DNA of 64,000 bases. Source: Panorpa germanica. Taxonomy: Eukaryota; Arthropoda; Insecta; Mecoptera; Panorpidae. Shown piece by piece: positions 1-12,401 of the stretch; the first letter of the stretch is position 1, and each line of letters begins with the position of its first letter. The stretch lies in NCBI GenBank assembly GCA_963678705.1, contig OY783222.1:372001-436000 (forward strand). Reading direction: 5' to 3'. The position numbers were made by a program, and so were the translations under genes. The notes beneath the pieces were generated by a model. That model had not been told where the DNA came from. It saw nothing but the letters and a program-made list of their open reading frames with translations, and did no database searches.

Positions 1-239
1 AATGTTTTATTGGTCACTGAATCACAAATCACAGATCACTAAGAGTTTTAAATGTAACTATTGTTTGTTAATTCACTAATGTTTAAAGCACTGATAATCC
101 GCGATGTTTTCACAAAACAAAACGAAACACGTGTGTAGATCACAAAGTTATTCAACACAGTCGGTTGACACAGTAAAAAGTACAAAGTATTTTATATTGA
201 ATAAAATATGAGTATAAAACACGGAAAATTACAAAAATA

Positions 240-900
240 CTAAACTTAAAACAAAGTAAAAATATAAAAATAATTTATATATATATAATATATAAATATT
301 TAATATTAATTTTTATTTGATTTGATTTAATATTATGCTAAGAAAATAAATACTATATTTATTTTACGGAGCGAAGTGAAACACGTCCGCTCAACTCAGT
401 GATCGAACGAGAACTGGTGGGTTCAACACAGAGATAATAGTTCAACATGGTATGGCCGTTGACGGTTACGAGGCAACGATGCTACCGCTGAGCCACGGGG
501 CTCGGTTGCTAATAAAAAAAAACAACTTATATTTGAATATAGTTTCCTTTACATAAGTATATGTATATACATTATAGAAATATATATATATATAATATTG
601 TCAGACGAGGTATGTATATATATATATATAGTAAAAATACAATGGAGTGACCTCCGGTCTGTTTTTACTATATATATATACGTATATTAATTACATATAT
701 ATTACATTATGTTAATGCAATATATATTAATATACAATAAAAACCAGTACAGGGACCGAAGGTAACAAGGGACCATAATGTAATTAATATATATATATAT
801 AATTAATAGGGACCGAAGGTCCCTGTACTGGTTTTTATTGTATATTAATTCTATTCATTTAAACATACTATATATTAACCTCGTTTAACAATATTAATTC
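240..900. repeat. AT-rich fold-back region with nested hairpins
   Basis: A TA-dinucleotide-rich stretch containing two inverted repeats. The first pairs about 614-637 with about 662-681 (TA runs ending in AGTAAAAA and its complement). The second pairs 729-757 with 818-846, 29 bases that I read as perfectly complementary and that include ACCAGTACAGGGACC. This looks like remnants of palindromic (fold-back or MITE-like) elements. No coding potential was seen. Confidence 0.6.
365..510 (-). repeat. Possible tRNA-related SINE head
   Basis: On the minus strand the sequence TGGCTCAGCGGTAGCA resembles a Pol III A box, and about 80 bases further GTTCGATCAC partly resembles a B box. No seven-base anticodon loop and no complete acceptor stem can be drawn, so it is not an intact tRNA gene. 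A tRNA-derived SINE or tRNA pseudogene is the best guess. The call rests only on box similarity. Confidence 0.25.
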
Positions 901-964
901 TATATATATATATTCATATATTTTTACAAATTTAATAGCATTTTCAATACATTTTTGTCAAATT

Positions 965-1410
965 TTTTTGTTTAATTGGCTTAGTGGTTTGGAACTTCGC
1001 TAACTAATATAGACGTCGCGTTTCCAACCATATATTAGAATGGTTTGAATCTTTGCTTAATTTTTTTGCCAAAAACTTTTGTTTAAAAATTGGCTAGTGG
1101 TTTGGAACTTCGCTAACTAATATATACGTGTTTCCAACCAAACATTCGGAATGGTTTGAATCTTTGCTTAATTTTTGCCAAAAACCTTTTGTCTAAAATT
1201 GGTAGTGGTTTGGAACATCGCTAACTAATATAGACGTGTTTCCAACCAAACATTCGCAGTGGTTTGAATCTTTGCTTAATTTTTGCTAAAAACTTTTGTT
1301 TAAAAATTGGATAGTAGTTTGGAACTTCGCTAAGTAATATAGACGTGTTTCCAACCAAACATTCGGGATGGTTTGAATCTTTGCTTAATAGTTTGAAAAT
1401 CAGCTTCCCG
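965..1410. repeat. Tandem array of roughly 110-bp monomers
   Basis: Four successive monomers start near 976, 1089, 1199 and 1307. Each contains TAGTGGTTTGGAACTTCGCT (or a close variant), then GTTTCCAACCAAACATTCG, then GGTTTGAATCTTTGCTTAAT. Spacing is about 108-115 bases with small indels. Degenerate relatives of the same phrases (GCTGGTTTGAGTCATCGCTA, TTGGCTGGAGTCCTCGCTA) continue to about 1580, so the array decays rightwards. It is non-coding and minisatellite-like. Confidence 0.75.
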
Positions 1411-4295
1411 CTATCGCCATCTAGGTCTAAATTAGGTAACTAAGCTGGTTTGAGTCATCGCTAACTGCTGCTGCCCCCTATGATCTGTTAGTTTATTTTT
1501 CGGTTTGAATCTTTGATATACACTATTGCCCTCTATGTTCCAATATTACAACTTCATTGGCTGGAGTCCTCGCTACTATGTTACTATTATCTATACCCCG
1601 CGAGTTTAATTCAGCGTTTAAAACTATGCAAAACTCTCTATTTTTTTCACAATATCCTACTAAAATATTCCTTTAAATATATAATTTCTTATAATCTTAT
1701 TTATAATCTAATTTTAAATATTTTCTATTAAATATATATTTATTTTTAAAAGAATTATATAGGTAAAAATTATTTTATTAACAAATATTTTCCTAATTAA
1801 CATATCAATTAGAATTAATTTTATTTTTCATGTCTCGTCCAAATGTTGCTATCCCAGATCCGTTTGTAGTGAAGTTACCAAAGGGTTTTCCTGAAACAAA
1901 TAATAATAATATATTAATAAATACTAAAATAATAAAAATACGTACGAAGCATAAGAACTGACCTTTTAATTCGTTTCACCATTAATACCTTCTGAGGAAT
2001 GCCTTCTGTAGACATCTTGACGGACGAATCATTATCATTTCAATCCGTCTTGTTTGACAACTCGTTTCAACAACTGCAGGATCAATGTTCCTTCAGTCAA
2101 GTTTAAACGAGCCAAGTCATAGCTGAAAGAGTTTCAATTAGTAAAAACGGTTACTCGCTTTTATTTTTATTGTTAAAGTAACAGAGACTACCCATTAGAC
2201 AAGTTCATGTATTATGTAATGTAATATTAAACACATGTAATTGTAAGTAGCGGGTACTCAAGATCTTAGACGTGCATTTACTTGTAAGACATTCTCACAT
2301 TACAATCGACTACTTGCGAAGGGTGTTGTTTCATTGTCACACCTTATTAGAGGAAGTTTCCACTTTAATATTTATCAACACACCACTATACCGTCGAAGT
2401 AAGTATTTAATTCGTTCGTATTCATAATGATTCATACGTATGTACATCAAAGCCTTATCATATCATGATAAAGTATACCAATACGAAACAACTAGTTTAC
2501 AGTAGTAGTCTGTTGCAATGAGAGAACCCTACTCGATTTTTATTCTGTAAAATATTGCCTTCCTTTTGCATTTTTTTTTGGAACAGTTTAAAAATTGATT
2601 GCAAAACTTGGACCATGAATGAGCGAAATAAATATAATTTATGAAAGAGTGTAAAGAGTTCAACACTATAATAATAATGGTATAATTAATAAATAAAATA
2701 ACAGTAATATTAATGGATTATTGTCTCTTAAGCATGCTGTTAACAAATGAGACGGTATGCTAAATGAGCTAAGTCGCAATATTCAACTAATTAACAAAAG
2801 CTATTCAACTCACATGAACAATTTTTCAACTACAGCATATGCAGAATCTTCCAACACCACTTGAGGGGGCTGCTGCTCTCTGGTTGTCAGGTTCCAGTTT
2901 CATTCTTCCAGCAAAAAAACATCACGTAGAGATTTCTATTATATTGTAGCTCCTGCAGCAACTGAAAATATTGATTTTATTCCATTCAGACCTGTCAATT
3001 ATAAGACTCTGATCAAATTGTATATTACACTACTAAAACATATTTATAAGGTAGAATTCTTAAAAGATTTGATTAGTTTTATCATGCATAAAAAAGTTTG
3101 GTTATGGAGACAAAGAATTTTATAAAAAGTACCTCTTTCAAACTATGTTATTTTCTTTAAAACCCAATAGCTTTCAGTTATAAATAATGAATTAGATATC
3201 ATTTTCACTACTATACTACTATATTTCAACTTTTTAACAAAATTAAACTTGGTGTCAACGTCAAAAATTGTCACGTTTAATGAGGTCAACGGGTCAGTAT
3301 AAAATTACACCGAGCTCACAATCTAAAGAATTTATTAATAAGTTCCAATGTTTCACACAGATGTCTACCGTAATAGCAAAGATTTCCACCTTATTTAAGA
3401 ATTTAAAATTAACTATTTCGTCTAACATAATTTTAAAATTTGCTTTCCTAATTGAAAATTACATATAATCTACAACTTATCTCATGATAAAGTATACAAA
3501 TTCAAAACAACTCATTTACATCCTCATCACAATCAGTATCAGCAGGCCCCTAAATACGGCCCCCAGTACTGACACTGCGAACATTTGCATGAAAGCATCG
3601 ATCAATATTGCAATAAAGTTAATGAAGTACATAATGTTGTGGGTTGAGTGTACCAGAATACAGTTATCATTTTGAACTGTTAACCTTTGCAGTTAGTTGG
3701 CTGTTGGCTGTTGATAACAAATACATGATGTTGATTATTCGCAATTCATTTGACTGTTTCGTTTCTACTTGAAGTGACCGTAGGATCTTTACATTCGTTA
3801 GACGTTTGCATCATTAACACTAGCCAACATTCTGCGCACCTGCACGGCGCAGTACCTGTTAATAGAATAGATAACCGTACAATCATTAACAGAGCAACGA
3901 CATATTTGATGGTGATTTCCGCTGCTTTTTTACAACATCACTTTTCAATCGGCTTTTGGATTTACCGACAGGAATACTTGCACCAAACTAATTACAATAG
4001 AAGTAAGTGCTTATCGCATTTTTATATTATGTTTCTGATGGTTTATTTTTAGATGACCTAGAATGAGAATGTACTTTGGCACATTAACGGAAAATTTCAT
4101 ACAATGATAATTTGTAGACGATACATTCGCAAAAGGGAGTCTCCCTCTTTCACTTCAACAGATTTATTTGTGTTTTGTTTCACATTAGTACACTTTATCG
4201 TGAAATGAAGTTTCTACTTTAATGTTTATCAATTCATCACCTTTCCTTTATAATATCAACACTTTATGCACTGTCTGGCGTATCAGTAAGCTCTC
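1411..4295. other. Gene-free stretch
   Basis: No recognisable gene. Two short open frames, 1830-1961 (43 codons before the stop) and 1999-2106 (35 codons), have less AT-biased codons than their surroundings. They match nothing I know and are in different frames. The rest is AT-rich with only short chance frames. Confidence 0.4.
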
Positions 4296-4337
4296 TTATG
4301 CATCTCTTTCACACTCTCTTGTGAAAGAGATGCATAA
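4296..4337. repeat. Perfect 18-bp-stem hairpin
   Basis: TTATGCATCTCTTTCACA (4296-4313) and its exact reverse complement (4320-4337) are separated by the six-base loop CTCTCT. It sits about 100 bases upstream of the first ATG of the small gene at 4439. It could be a miniature fold-back insertion or a transcribed stem-loop; nothing else indicates function. Confidence 0.7.
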
Positions 4338-4438
4338 AAAGAGATAGGAATTCATAGAAGGGAAGAGGGTAGGAATCGAACATGACCCTCATGGAGATAC
4401 AGAGTTTGTATCCTTCAAAGTAGTAATTTTCTTTCACC

Positions 4439-5418
4439 ATGAAAAACAACTTTTCAGAATTTTCCCCCAAGAGTATGGCGGCCATCCCGAACGGAGCATT
4501 TGCGGCGTGCAAGGCACGGCAGAATCGAGAGAGAGAATGTAAGTTAATAGAAATTACAGCGAAACAAAAAATTGACTCGCGAAATATAGATGGCGATACT
4601 ATAGAGCAGGTTAAATATTATCAAAAAATCATGTTTTTTTTATGTTTAAATCGTTTTATGTAAGTAACTATAAACGCGAATCAAAATCTAAAGCTGCAAT
4701 TAGTTAGATGAATAACGTATCTATATTTTAAGCTTTCTTCCACTGACTTTTAATGAGTTGGAACCGCAAAAATAAATTTTGAAAATTAATATATTATTGC
4801 TATATTTTCTAGTTCAATTCCAATTTTTATATGACTGGGATATTATCGAATACTTTATATAATTTTAAGTCTTAAGCGTAAGCTTGTGAACCCTTAGAAA
4901 TGTTACCAGTCATATAAAAATTGGAATTTAATTGGAAAACATAGCAATATTCATTTTCAAAACTTATTTTTGTGATTCCAACTCATTCTTTCACACAACT
5001 CATCACAACGCATACTGTTATTGGGTCCTCGCACTATGTGATGTTGTGAAATAAATATTTTACAGCCCCTGAATTAACCCCTGTCAAGTACAACAGCAAA
5101 CTGATGGACAGCATTTGGGGAATGTACAACCGTTATTCGCCGTACAATTTCAAGAAGAACAACCCAGCTGCAGCGGGCCTATTTGAAGCAGGATATCAAC
5201 TGTAAGTTAATTGAGTAAACTACCCTGATAAACATTAATGTAGAAACTTTTCTGAAATATATTTTTGTTCTAGACCAGTTGATATTCCTGCAGCCATGGA
5301 ACAGAAATCCATGGATATTGGCGGTGCTGCGTCCGGTTCCGGCCAGAAGACACAACAACAATTGCAGCAGCAACCGCAAACCCCCTGGTGGGAGTTCTGG
5401 CAATCACAGACGCAATAA
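4439..5418 (+). CDS. Unrecognised small protein, three exons
   Basis: Three exons join in phase: 4439-4538 (donor GTAAGT), 5066-5201 (acceptor TTTTACAG, donor GTAAGT) and 5274-5418 (acceptor TTGTTCTAG, stop TAA). The product is about 126 residues from the ATG at 4439 (context CACCATGA), or 114 from an in-frame ATG at 4475. I do not recognise the family. The middle exon is rich in aromatic and polar residues (motifs SIWGMYNRYSPYNFKK and AAAGLFEAGYQLP). The last exon has a glutamine-rich stretch and ends WWEFWQSQTQ. There is no signal peptide or clear membrane segment. A polyadenylation signal AATAAA lies at 5576-5581. Intron 1 holds a dispersed repeat and a hairpin MITE. The phase agreement and splice sites support a real gene; exon 1 is the least certain part. 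Confidence 0.6.
4570..4700 (+). repeat. Dispersed repeat fragment, copy 1
   Basis: A stretch beginning near AATATAGATGGCGATACTAT and running through CTATAAACGCGAATCAAAAT matches, in inverted orientation, about 11350-11485 with few differences. It lies in intron 1 of the small gene and carries no reading frame of note, so it is probably a fragment of a transposable element. Confidence 0.65.
4755..4984. mobile_element. Hairpin MITE in an intron
   Basis: The ends GAGTTGGAACCGCAAAAATA (from 4755) and its near complement (to 4984) extend into inverted arms of about 80 bases around a core of about 70 bases. Each arm also contains CAATTTTTATATGACTGG-like sequence. The element is about 230 bp and non-coding, consistent with a fold-back MITE. 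The target-site duplication is unclear. Confidence 0.65.
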
Positions 5419-6228
5419 CTGATTGCCTATAAAATAATCACAATGTGGGGCACAAAATAGTAACCTACTGTTTCTTCTTATATTCAAATATAAATAATGA
5501 TTGTATAATACATATAATATATTGTCAGCTATTGCTTTTACATTTGAAATGATATTGTTTTTATTATTATTAACAAATAAAACTTTTTATATGATTAACA
5601 AGATTTATATAATTAACAATTGGATAGATATGCAATAATAAATAATATAACATTGCTTAAATTGTGTTTAGATCATAACAATAAAATTAATTCATTTTTA
5701 ATATGGTACATAATGATTTAAAATATTTATATTCGAATCGCGAGCCAAGGGGTGGTTTAGGTTTAGTTGATCAATTGTGTAGATATTTATTTATTATAAG
5801 CTTAAAGTAAATGTAACATAATCGATAATTAGTGAGAAATATCCATTTCATCAGAATTTTGAACGTAAAATTATACCACTCACTCATGATGGCTGGGACA
5901 AACTTTTATTCAATCAATAAAAAGTTGATCAACTAAACATATCTTTATTTAAACCAGACAAAACGCAAATAAAATATTGTCAGAAGGGAAAACTTTTTAA
6001 ACAAATAGTTTTTAATAAATAGTATACTTTGTGTTTTTTAAAATATTTACAAGAAAAAAGTCAATATTATTTATTACTCAGCCTTATTGTGTTCAAAGTT
6101 TCGTTGTTGTTTTCGTAAAATGTAAGGGGTAGAAGAGGGAGGAGGGGGGGGGGCAAAATTTGGTAGGTGAGGAATGCATTTGAAGATTTCTTTTCAAGTG
6201 GACTCCTTGACTTAACAAAAATAAATGT

Positions 6229-6411
6229 GTGAACAAAAATGTATATAGCCATCATATTGAAAATGTATTAAAAGAAATCAATTACAGTTCAGTTTCTCAC
6301 AGTTGTTCGTATGAAATGTCTATTTTATCGGCTACAAATGGCGAAACCACTCCACCTGTCGGAATACAATTAAAAATAAAGTTGATGCGAACTATAATTG
6401 AAGTGAAATAG
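6229..6411 (+). pseudogene. Transposon-like coding remnant, copy 1
   Basis: A 60-codon open end of a frame. Its last part (ETTPPVGIQLKIKLMRTIIE, then stop) closely matches the minus-strand frame at 52929-53153, and the similarity continues about 50 bases past the stop (GGACACTTC...CAAATTGTTTACT). Two diverged copies sharing coding sequence and 3' flank imply a dispersed element or an old duplication. The family is not recognised; a transposase C-terminus is a guess. Confidence 0.45.
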
Positions 6412-7716
6412 TGATAGAAACGTCACAAAAAAGGACACTTCACCAAATTGTTTACTGAGACCCAATAAACAGTTATAATTCATTTACGATCAAGTATTTG
6501 TTACATAAATATTATGTAAATGCGACGTTTATGTTTACAGAGAAATAGTTTTAAAATTTTTTGAAACTGGACATTCATTTTAAAAGAGTTTACCCCTTTA
6601 TATACTAGGGGTGCTGAAAATTAAATTACATCTACAAGATATACATTTACACAAACTTGATAAACATAGTCATGCCATTTGAGGTATATTTTACAGAAAA
6701 CTATTGTTATGGTTATGTAAGAAAGTTTATGTTAAATATTTCATTAACATAACATTTTTTTCACCAATTTCTATGAGTCATGAGAATTTAGACCAGTGCT
6801 ATATTGAACGAAAGGTATCGAACACAATAAGGCGGGGCAATAAAGCCAATATTGATAATAGTTGGAATAAGGTAAAGGTACTCTAAATGGGTGTCAGTCC
6901 AAATTTAACAAACATTCGGACAATTCGGACAAATGACACCATGATTTGTTTTAATATCCCTATCTTGATTAATTCAAGAATTTAAAACATTTTAAATATA
7001 GTCCATCGAATCGATAATATCACCATTCATCACAAATACTGATTCATATTTTACTGATGTGATGACATTTTCGTCGATTGTCAAAATCTACTGTCTGAAG
7101 TTGGGATGCCGCCATGCTTGATGGTTAGCATCCGGTTCTCATTATTAGGTCTGCAAAGCGAAACACCCTCAAGGAAGCCCAAAATCCTCTGGAGGTGGTC
7201 ACCCCAAATGTTCTTCCATTCTCTGATGCAGGGGGGCTTGCAGGGCGCTCCGGTGTGGTTTTATTTTGTTTACCAATTGCTGGTGACGTCATCATTAGAT
7301 CTTGCGCTAAAAATATAATAATTAACACCAACCCTTAGATGAAGTTTTAGAGGAAATCGATTTTATTTTTCGTTATTCACAATGATCAAAACATTATGGA
7401 TTGTACGAGACGAGACGATGAGTTGTAAATGACAACTGAGGTATTACTGAAAACGATAAAAAAGAAGCATATTTTCGATAATGATTTTTGACGACACAGT
7501 TAATATATAATTTTTTCTATAATTACTACATGATAAAATGATGTTTGAAGAATACTTTGTGCAATTTTCATAAATAAATATCAAGAAATGAGGCATTGAC
7601 AGCTAATCTCCGCAAACGTCACAAAAAAAGTAGCATCGCGGTGCCACTCATAACTCATCACTGGATTTTCTGAAATCGAAAATCCAAAATAATTTCATTA
7701 GTTGATAAGTTTCTGC

Positions 7717-7847
7717 AGGTAACGCTGTCGAGTTTTTATTTTTTTATTGATTTTGAGTCAAAATTTTCCATGAAAAAAATCAGAATCTTTGTTATTTTAA
7801 AATATGTTTAAAATAATTTTTTTTTAAAAAACTCGACAGCGTTACCT
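7717..7847. mobile_element. Small inverted-repeat element or TIR pair
   Basis: AGGTAACGCTGTCGAGTTTT starts at 7717 and its reverse complement ends at 7847, giving arms of about 21 bases around an AT-rich core of about 87 bases. The flanking sequence to about 8040 reads like an older repeat. Probably a MITE or the ends of a deleted DNA transposon. Confidence 0.5.
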
Positions 7848-10800
7848 CGGCATTTATGTAAAGAAAGAGTGTGCAAAATTTCAAAAGAATCGGTCCAGTA
7901 GATTTTGAGCTAGAGAGGGCACCGACTCTGAAACAGCTATGTGTGAGAAAACGCAGACCAGAGAGGTGAAGACTAAAAACTCTATATCTCCGACAGTTTT
8001 ACTCCAATCGACTTCAACTTTCCACACAATAAACTAAATATGTTGTACAATAATATAAATAAATAAAAACAAAATGAAAAAACGAAAGTTGAAACCTTAC
8101 TGTCGCCTTAAATAAATAAATTGACATTATGGAAAAGGCAGAATCGAGCCTACTGCTTTCTTTCCGTGCGGGCCTGTCCACGGACTAAGATTAAAACAAC
8201 TTGTAGGTGTAGAATTAGAACGACAGAAACGACGAAAACAGGTTCTACAGGTATCACAGCACAGTCGATCGATGCGAACACTCAGATCACGACTGATAAA
8301 GACGTAGGACTGTACGAGATCGTTAAATTATGCAACAAATATTCAAAATGGCGATTTAAGTACTACACGATTAACTACTTTCAAACATCGCAACACAACG
8401 AGTATTATATCATTACAATCAAATAACTTTCTTAATAGTTTATATGCTAATGCAGTCGACAGTGGTGGAATCAGGTCTAAACCTTACTAACCTTAGCCTT
8501 CACCATAGCCCAGGGAACAGTGATGTGTTTTTCATGAAATTTAATGTTTTTTCAATATATTAAATAAAAAGATTCATAATTGACGAAAATACACCATTTT
8601 TAAATGTCAAGGAGTATCTATAGGTTAAAACCAAAGATCCTCAAACTCTCTTTACTGCACGGTACTTCTTTCTGTAGTAATGCTCCTGTAAAATTTTATT
8701 TTATTTTGTATTATTCTTAATGACCATTAGATGACCTTCGCCAACTCTTCCGAGGACGACGAATCCCGAGAACACGGACCACAATCCACAATTAACTTCA
8801 AGGACAAAATAAATCAATAATTCCGCAACATACATAATAAATCACAACACGTGGGGCACGGGGCACCGGGGCAAGGTGCGACAAATCGTAAAAGTCTAAA
8901 ATGAATATTTTTAATTAGCATAACATGCAATTAGGCACCACCATCAATCGCACTGAGAAATTAGCTCAATTACCGCGTTGCCAAAAATACGCTAAAGCTA
9001 AAATAGAATAGATTATATATCTATTAACAATAGTCATCTAATTTCGATGTTAAGACATAGTCTGTTTCAGTGTGAGAGCAGCCTTAATCACTCCAAAACA
9101 GACTAACTATACCCGCTAAACACAATTCATGCATATCACTCTAAACCCATTTAATATTTTACTGAAGGCAAACCTATTAATATTTAATCTAAAATGTCAA
9201 TATTATCTGAAATAGATACTTTACACGCTTTAATATCTATAATTTGTTAGAGTAAATCTAGTTTATATTAGTCTATCAATAACATTCACCAAATACAGCC
9301 GAAAGATTGCATAACAGCAGCATCTGTATCTCTTAATTGCATCTATGTCAAATCTCCAAATGTCAAACGTCACTTGTAATAAACATTAGCCTAATTAGCC
9401 TAATTATTATATTAAAAGAAACGATGGAATATATGTAAATACGTCATAACATGTTATTTCCAAATAAAAGGTAAAGTGAAAAAACTTGAATATTATCAAA
9501 TAAACACAAACACATATAAAGTTGACATACACGTATATGAATCAGCTGGTAAACGTATGAATGTATAAGTAGCACACAGTATCAAGTATTGATGTTTTCG
9601 AAGTAAACAAACAGAAAAAAAAAAACAACAAGAACTGAATAATGAAATGTCAAAGAAACCAAACTAAAAACAATGTCAAGATAAAAATAATCAATAGCAG
9701 TAGTTCGAAAATTAACCAGCTTAGCTTAATACAAGAACACGAAATGAAATTATGTTTTCTATGATTTCTGATCAGGTTATGATATGAATATCTGTGTCAA
9801 TATCAGAAAACATAGAAAACAATTTAAGAATTAATTAATTTAAGTGTTATTCATTATGAAATATTATTTAATTAATAAATACACTTACAATTTATTTGAT
9901 GAATTAGTTTTTTTAATAATAAATATTCTCTTATTCCAGTCAAACACTGTATACTTGTGGGTGTTCTTTTGCTTTGTCAAGTCCCTGTCAAATGTTTGTA
10001 GGTCGTTTAACGTCGGGTAACATCGGGTGTGTTCGCGTGATAACTGGTGGGACACAAAGCGCGAAAAGCGCATGTGCCGTGCCGCGGTGCTGCGGGTGAA
10101 AGCGGGATTCCTAGAAATGCTGGATTCCATTATCCAAACATATAACCCTTAAATTATCCAGGAAAGGGATGAACTTCGATTTTGACTAACTAGTACTAAT
10201 GGGGTTGTGAACTCTTTTTTCTTTATAGGATACACAACGCAGCTGTTATGTAGTAAATGTCGTCTCACACACACTGTCGTGTGTCTGTATTGTATAAAAG
10301 AGATGGTAAATTGTCGGATGTGACGTATCAGGCATTGCATTTTTTTTATAACGTTGGACCACTTAATAATTAAAGAGCTAAATAAATGAGTTTTAAATGA
10401 GGAGTTATTAAGAAATAATTGTACATTTGAGGTTGTTGTACCCAACTTTATTCAAGATGACAAAATGAAGAATGAATGCTTATGAAAGAATTCATATATA
10501 AAAGAATTCATTATTAGATCTAAAGCAAGCAAGCGAAGGACTTGTTCTTCAACATCAACAAGTTTTAAAACTACAAATCTTCTTTCCGCAAATACAAATG
10601 TCTGATTTCCATTAATTCTATTTCGGATTGTTTACACAATCGGCTTTTTAATTAACGCAAACACATAAAGTTTGGTCTTGTGGTCGGGGGCCCCTCCCCT
10701 CAGAGCCCCTCGGGCTCATCTTAGCTGCGCGATTACACAATGTTTCTTGGTTCGCATCTTTAAACATTTTTATGTAATTATTATATTTTAGAATGTTTTC

Positions 10801-11349
10801 TTTTATTCTACTAGCAATCAACCTACTCAACAGTGGTGCAGTTCTTTCTTGTTGCCGTTTAATTTTGTAATTGAAAAAACTAACCATGATACGGATCTGG
10901 TATGCCGAGTTAATTCATCATTTGCAAAAAGAAAACTATGAATATTTGTATCCAGTACAAATTTTTCTTCTGCAGATAACTTGTAAAGTAAAATTTTATA
11001 GCCACAGTTATCTAATTTGTCCGGTCCTACATACAAAGAATATTTTTTGTTCTCTGCAGTGGAAAATTCTAAACGTACTGGAAGACTTGTGAGCCCCAAA
11101 TGAAGCCACAACCTTACTAACATAATGGGATTATACTCGTACAAAAACAACGGAAATCTCGTGTTCTATCGTTCTATAAGAAAATAACTAGAGCAATTGA
11201 TAACGCTAGAACTAGAGCAGTAGATAGACCTAGTTAAAATTGTCAACTGTTAACAAAAATTATAAATATGAAAATGGGACATGTTCAAATACGCATGCGG
11301 TACACATATGGTAGGCACAGGGGTGCAGAACCTTTTACTGAAACTTTAA

Positions 11350-11485
11350 ATATATGTAACGTAACTTTAGATTTTGATTCGCGTTTATAGTTACTTACAT
11401 AAAACGATTTAAACATAAAAAAATATGGTTTTTTTATAATATTTAACCAGCTGTATAGTATCACCATCTATATTTTGCAAAATCT
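11350..11485 (-). repeat. Dispersed repeat fragment, copy 2
   Basis: Inverted match to 4570-4700. The shared segments include ATTTTGATTCGCGTTTATAG and the T-rich stretch after AACGATTTAAACATAAA. No gene is seen here. Confidence 0.65.
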
Positions 11486-12239
11486 TCCAAAAATTCCGAG
11501 TATTTCTAATTATTTCGAAAATAAAATAAATAAATTGAAAAAAAGTCATGAAATTTAACACTTTTTCTTCAGAAGTCTGCCAAAAAGCCAATTTTCAGTA
11601 TTTTTAAATGACTCTAGTTTATTCCATGCATTTTGGTCTATAGATAAAAATGCCGTTTTTTTCTATCTTTCTGCAAAATCAATGCAATCAGCAAAAATCG
11701 TGGAAGAAATCAGCGCCCCTTTTTTTGAGGCAGCTATCTTCAGAGTGGTACAGCATACGTTCTAGTGAAATTTTTTACATTAAATTTGTTTTATATACTT
11801 TTGAAATAGTAATAAATAACTGATAAAAATCTCAAAGTTCTATCTTTTCATTGGACGTCAAAAAAGATTATCAAAAAATAAATAAAACTTTTCACAACCT
11901 TCAGAATATATTACTTCATGGTTTTTTTTTTAAGTTAACAGCGACGTCGATTGATAACAATAGCAACAGACCACCGTGGCAGCGGCAGTAGATGATTGTC
12001 AAATGGCCAATGCGAGTCTGGCCTTGTATTGTGCTCTGCGCTTTATGTAATTGCTTGATTATATAACAAAACTGGGCCAAAGAAATAAATTTTATAGTTT
12101 ATATACACAAGTGCTATTTAATTGAATATATTAAGGCTATATAAGTACAACAAAGACAGCAGCTGTAGCTTATTGGTGAACCAGTATCAGGGGAGATCAA
12201 CTTTAAAATATATTACATTTGAAAAAATGTTAATTATAA

Positions 12240-12401
12240 CAATAAAGTTCTAATATTATGTCTGCCATAACAGGGTTAAATATGCTACATTTCCGTCAAC
12301 ATTTAGATATTTAATAAAATAGAAACGCCAATACACATTTATTAACATCAATTTCAATCAACAATTGAAAAATCGACTCCTAAAAAATGAGGACACAAGC
12401 C
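12240..12401. repeat. GGCTTGTGTCC-family element, right half
   Basis: Matches the right half of the element at 55550-56129: AATATTATGTCTGCCATAAC, then ATTTAGATATTTA, then AACATCAATTTCAATCAACA. It ends with GGACACAAGCC, the inverted form of that family's left end. A truncated copy. Confidence 0.6.

Noticed and set aside
1830-2106. Two short open frames (43 and 35 codons) with coding-like composition
   Set aside because: Different frames, no convincing splice junction joining them, and no recognisable similarity.
4309-4512. Minus-strand 67-codon frame with a B-box-like GTTCGATTCC
   Set aside because: No A box at the right distance and no cloverleaf; the frame is antisense to exon 1 of the small gene.
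8121-8426. 101-codon open frame
   Set aside because: Low-complexity, basic and threonine-rich; no family match, no splice context, and it lies in a repeat-bearing region. It could be chance.
10680-10735. GC-rich patch resembling ribosomal spacer or an rRNA fragment
   Set aside because: Too short and without recognisable rRNA core sequence; more likely an old transposon end.
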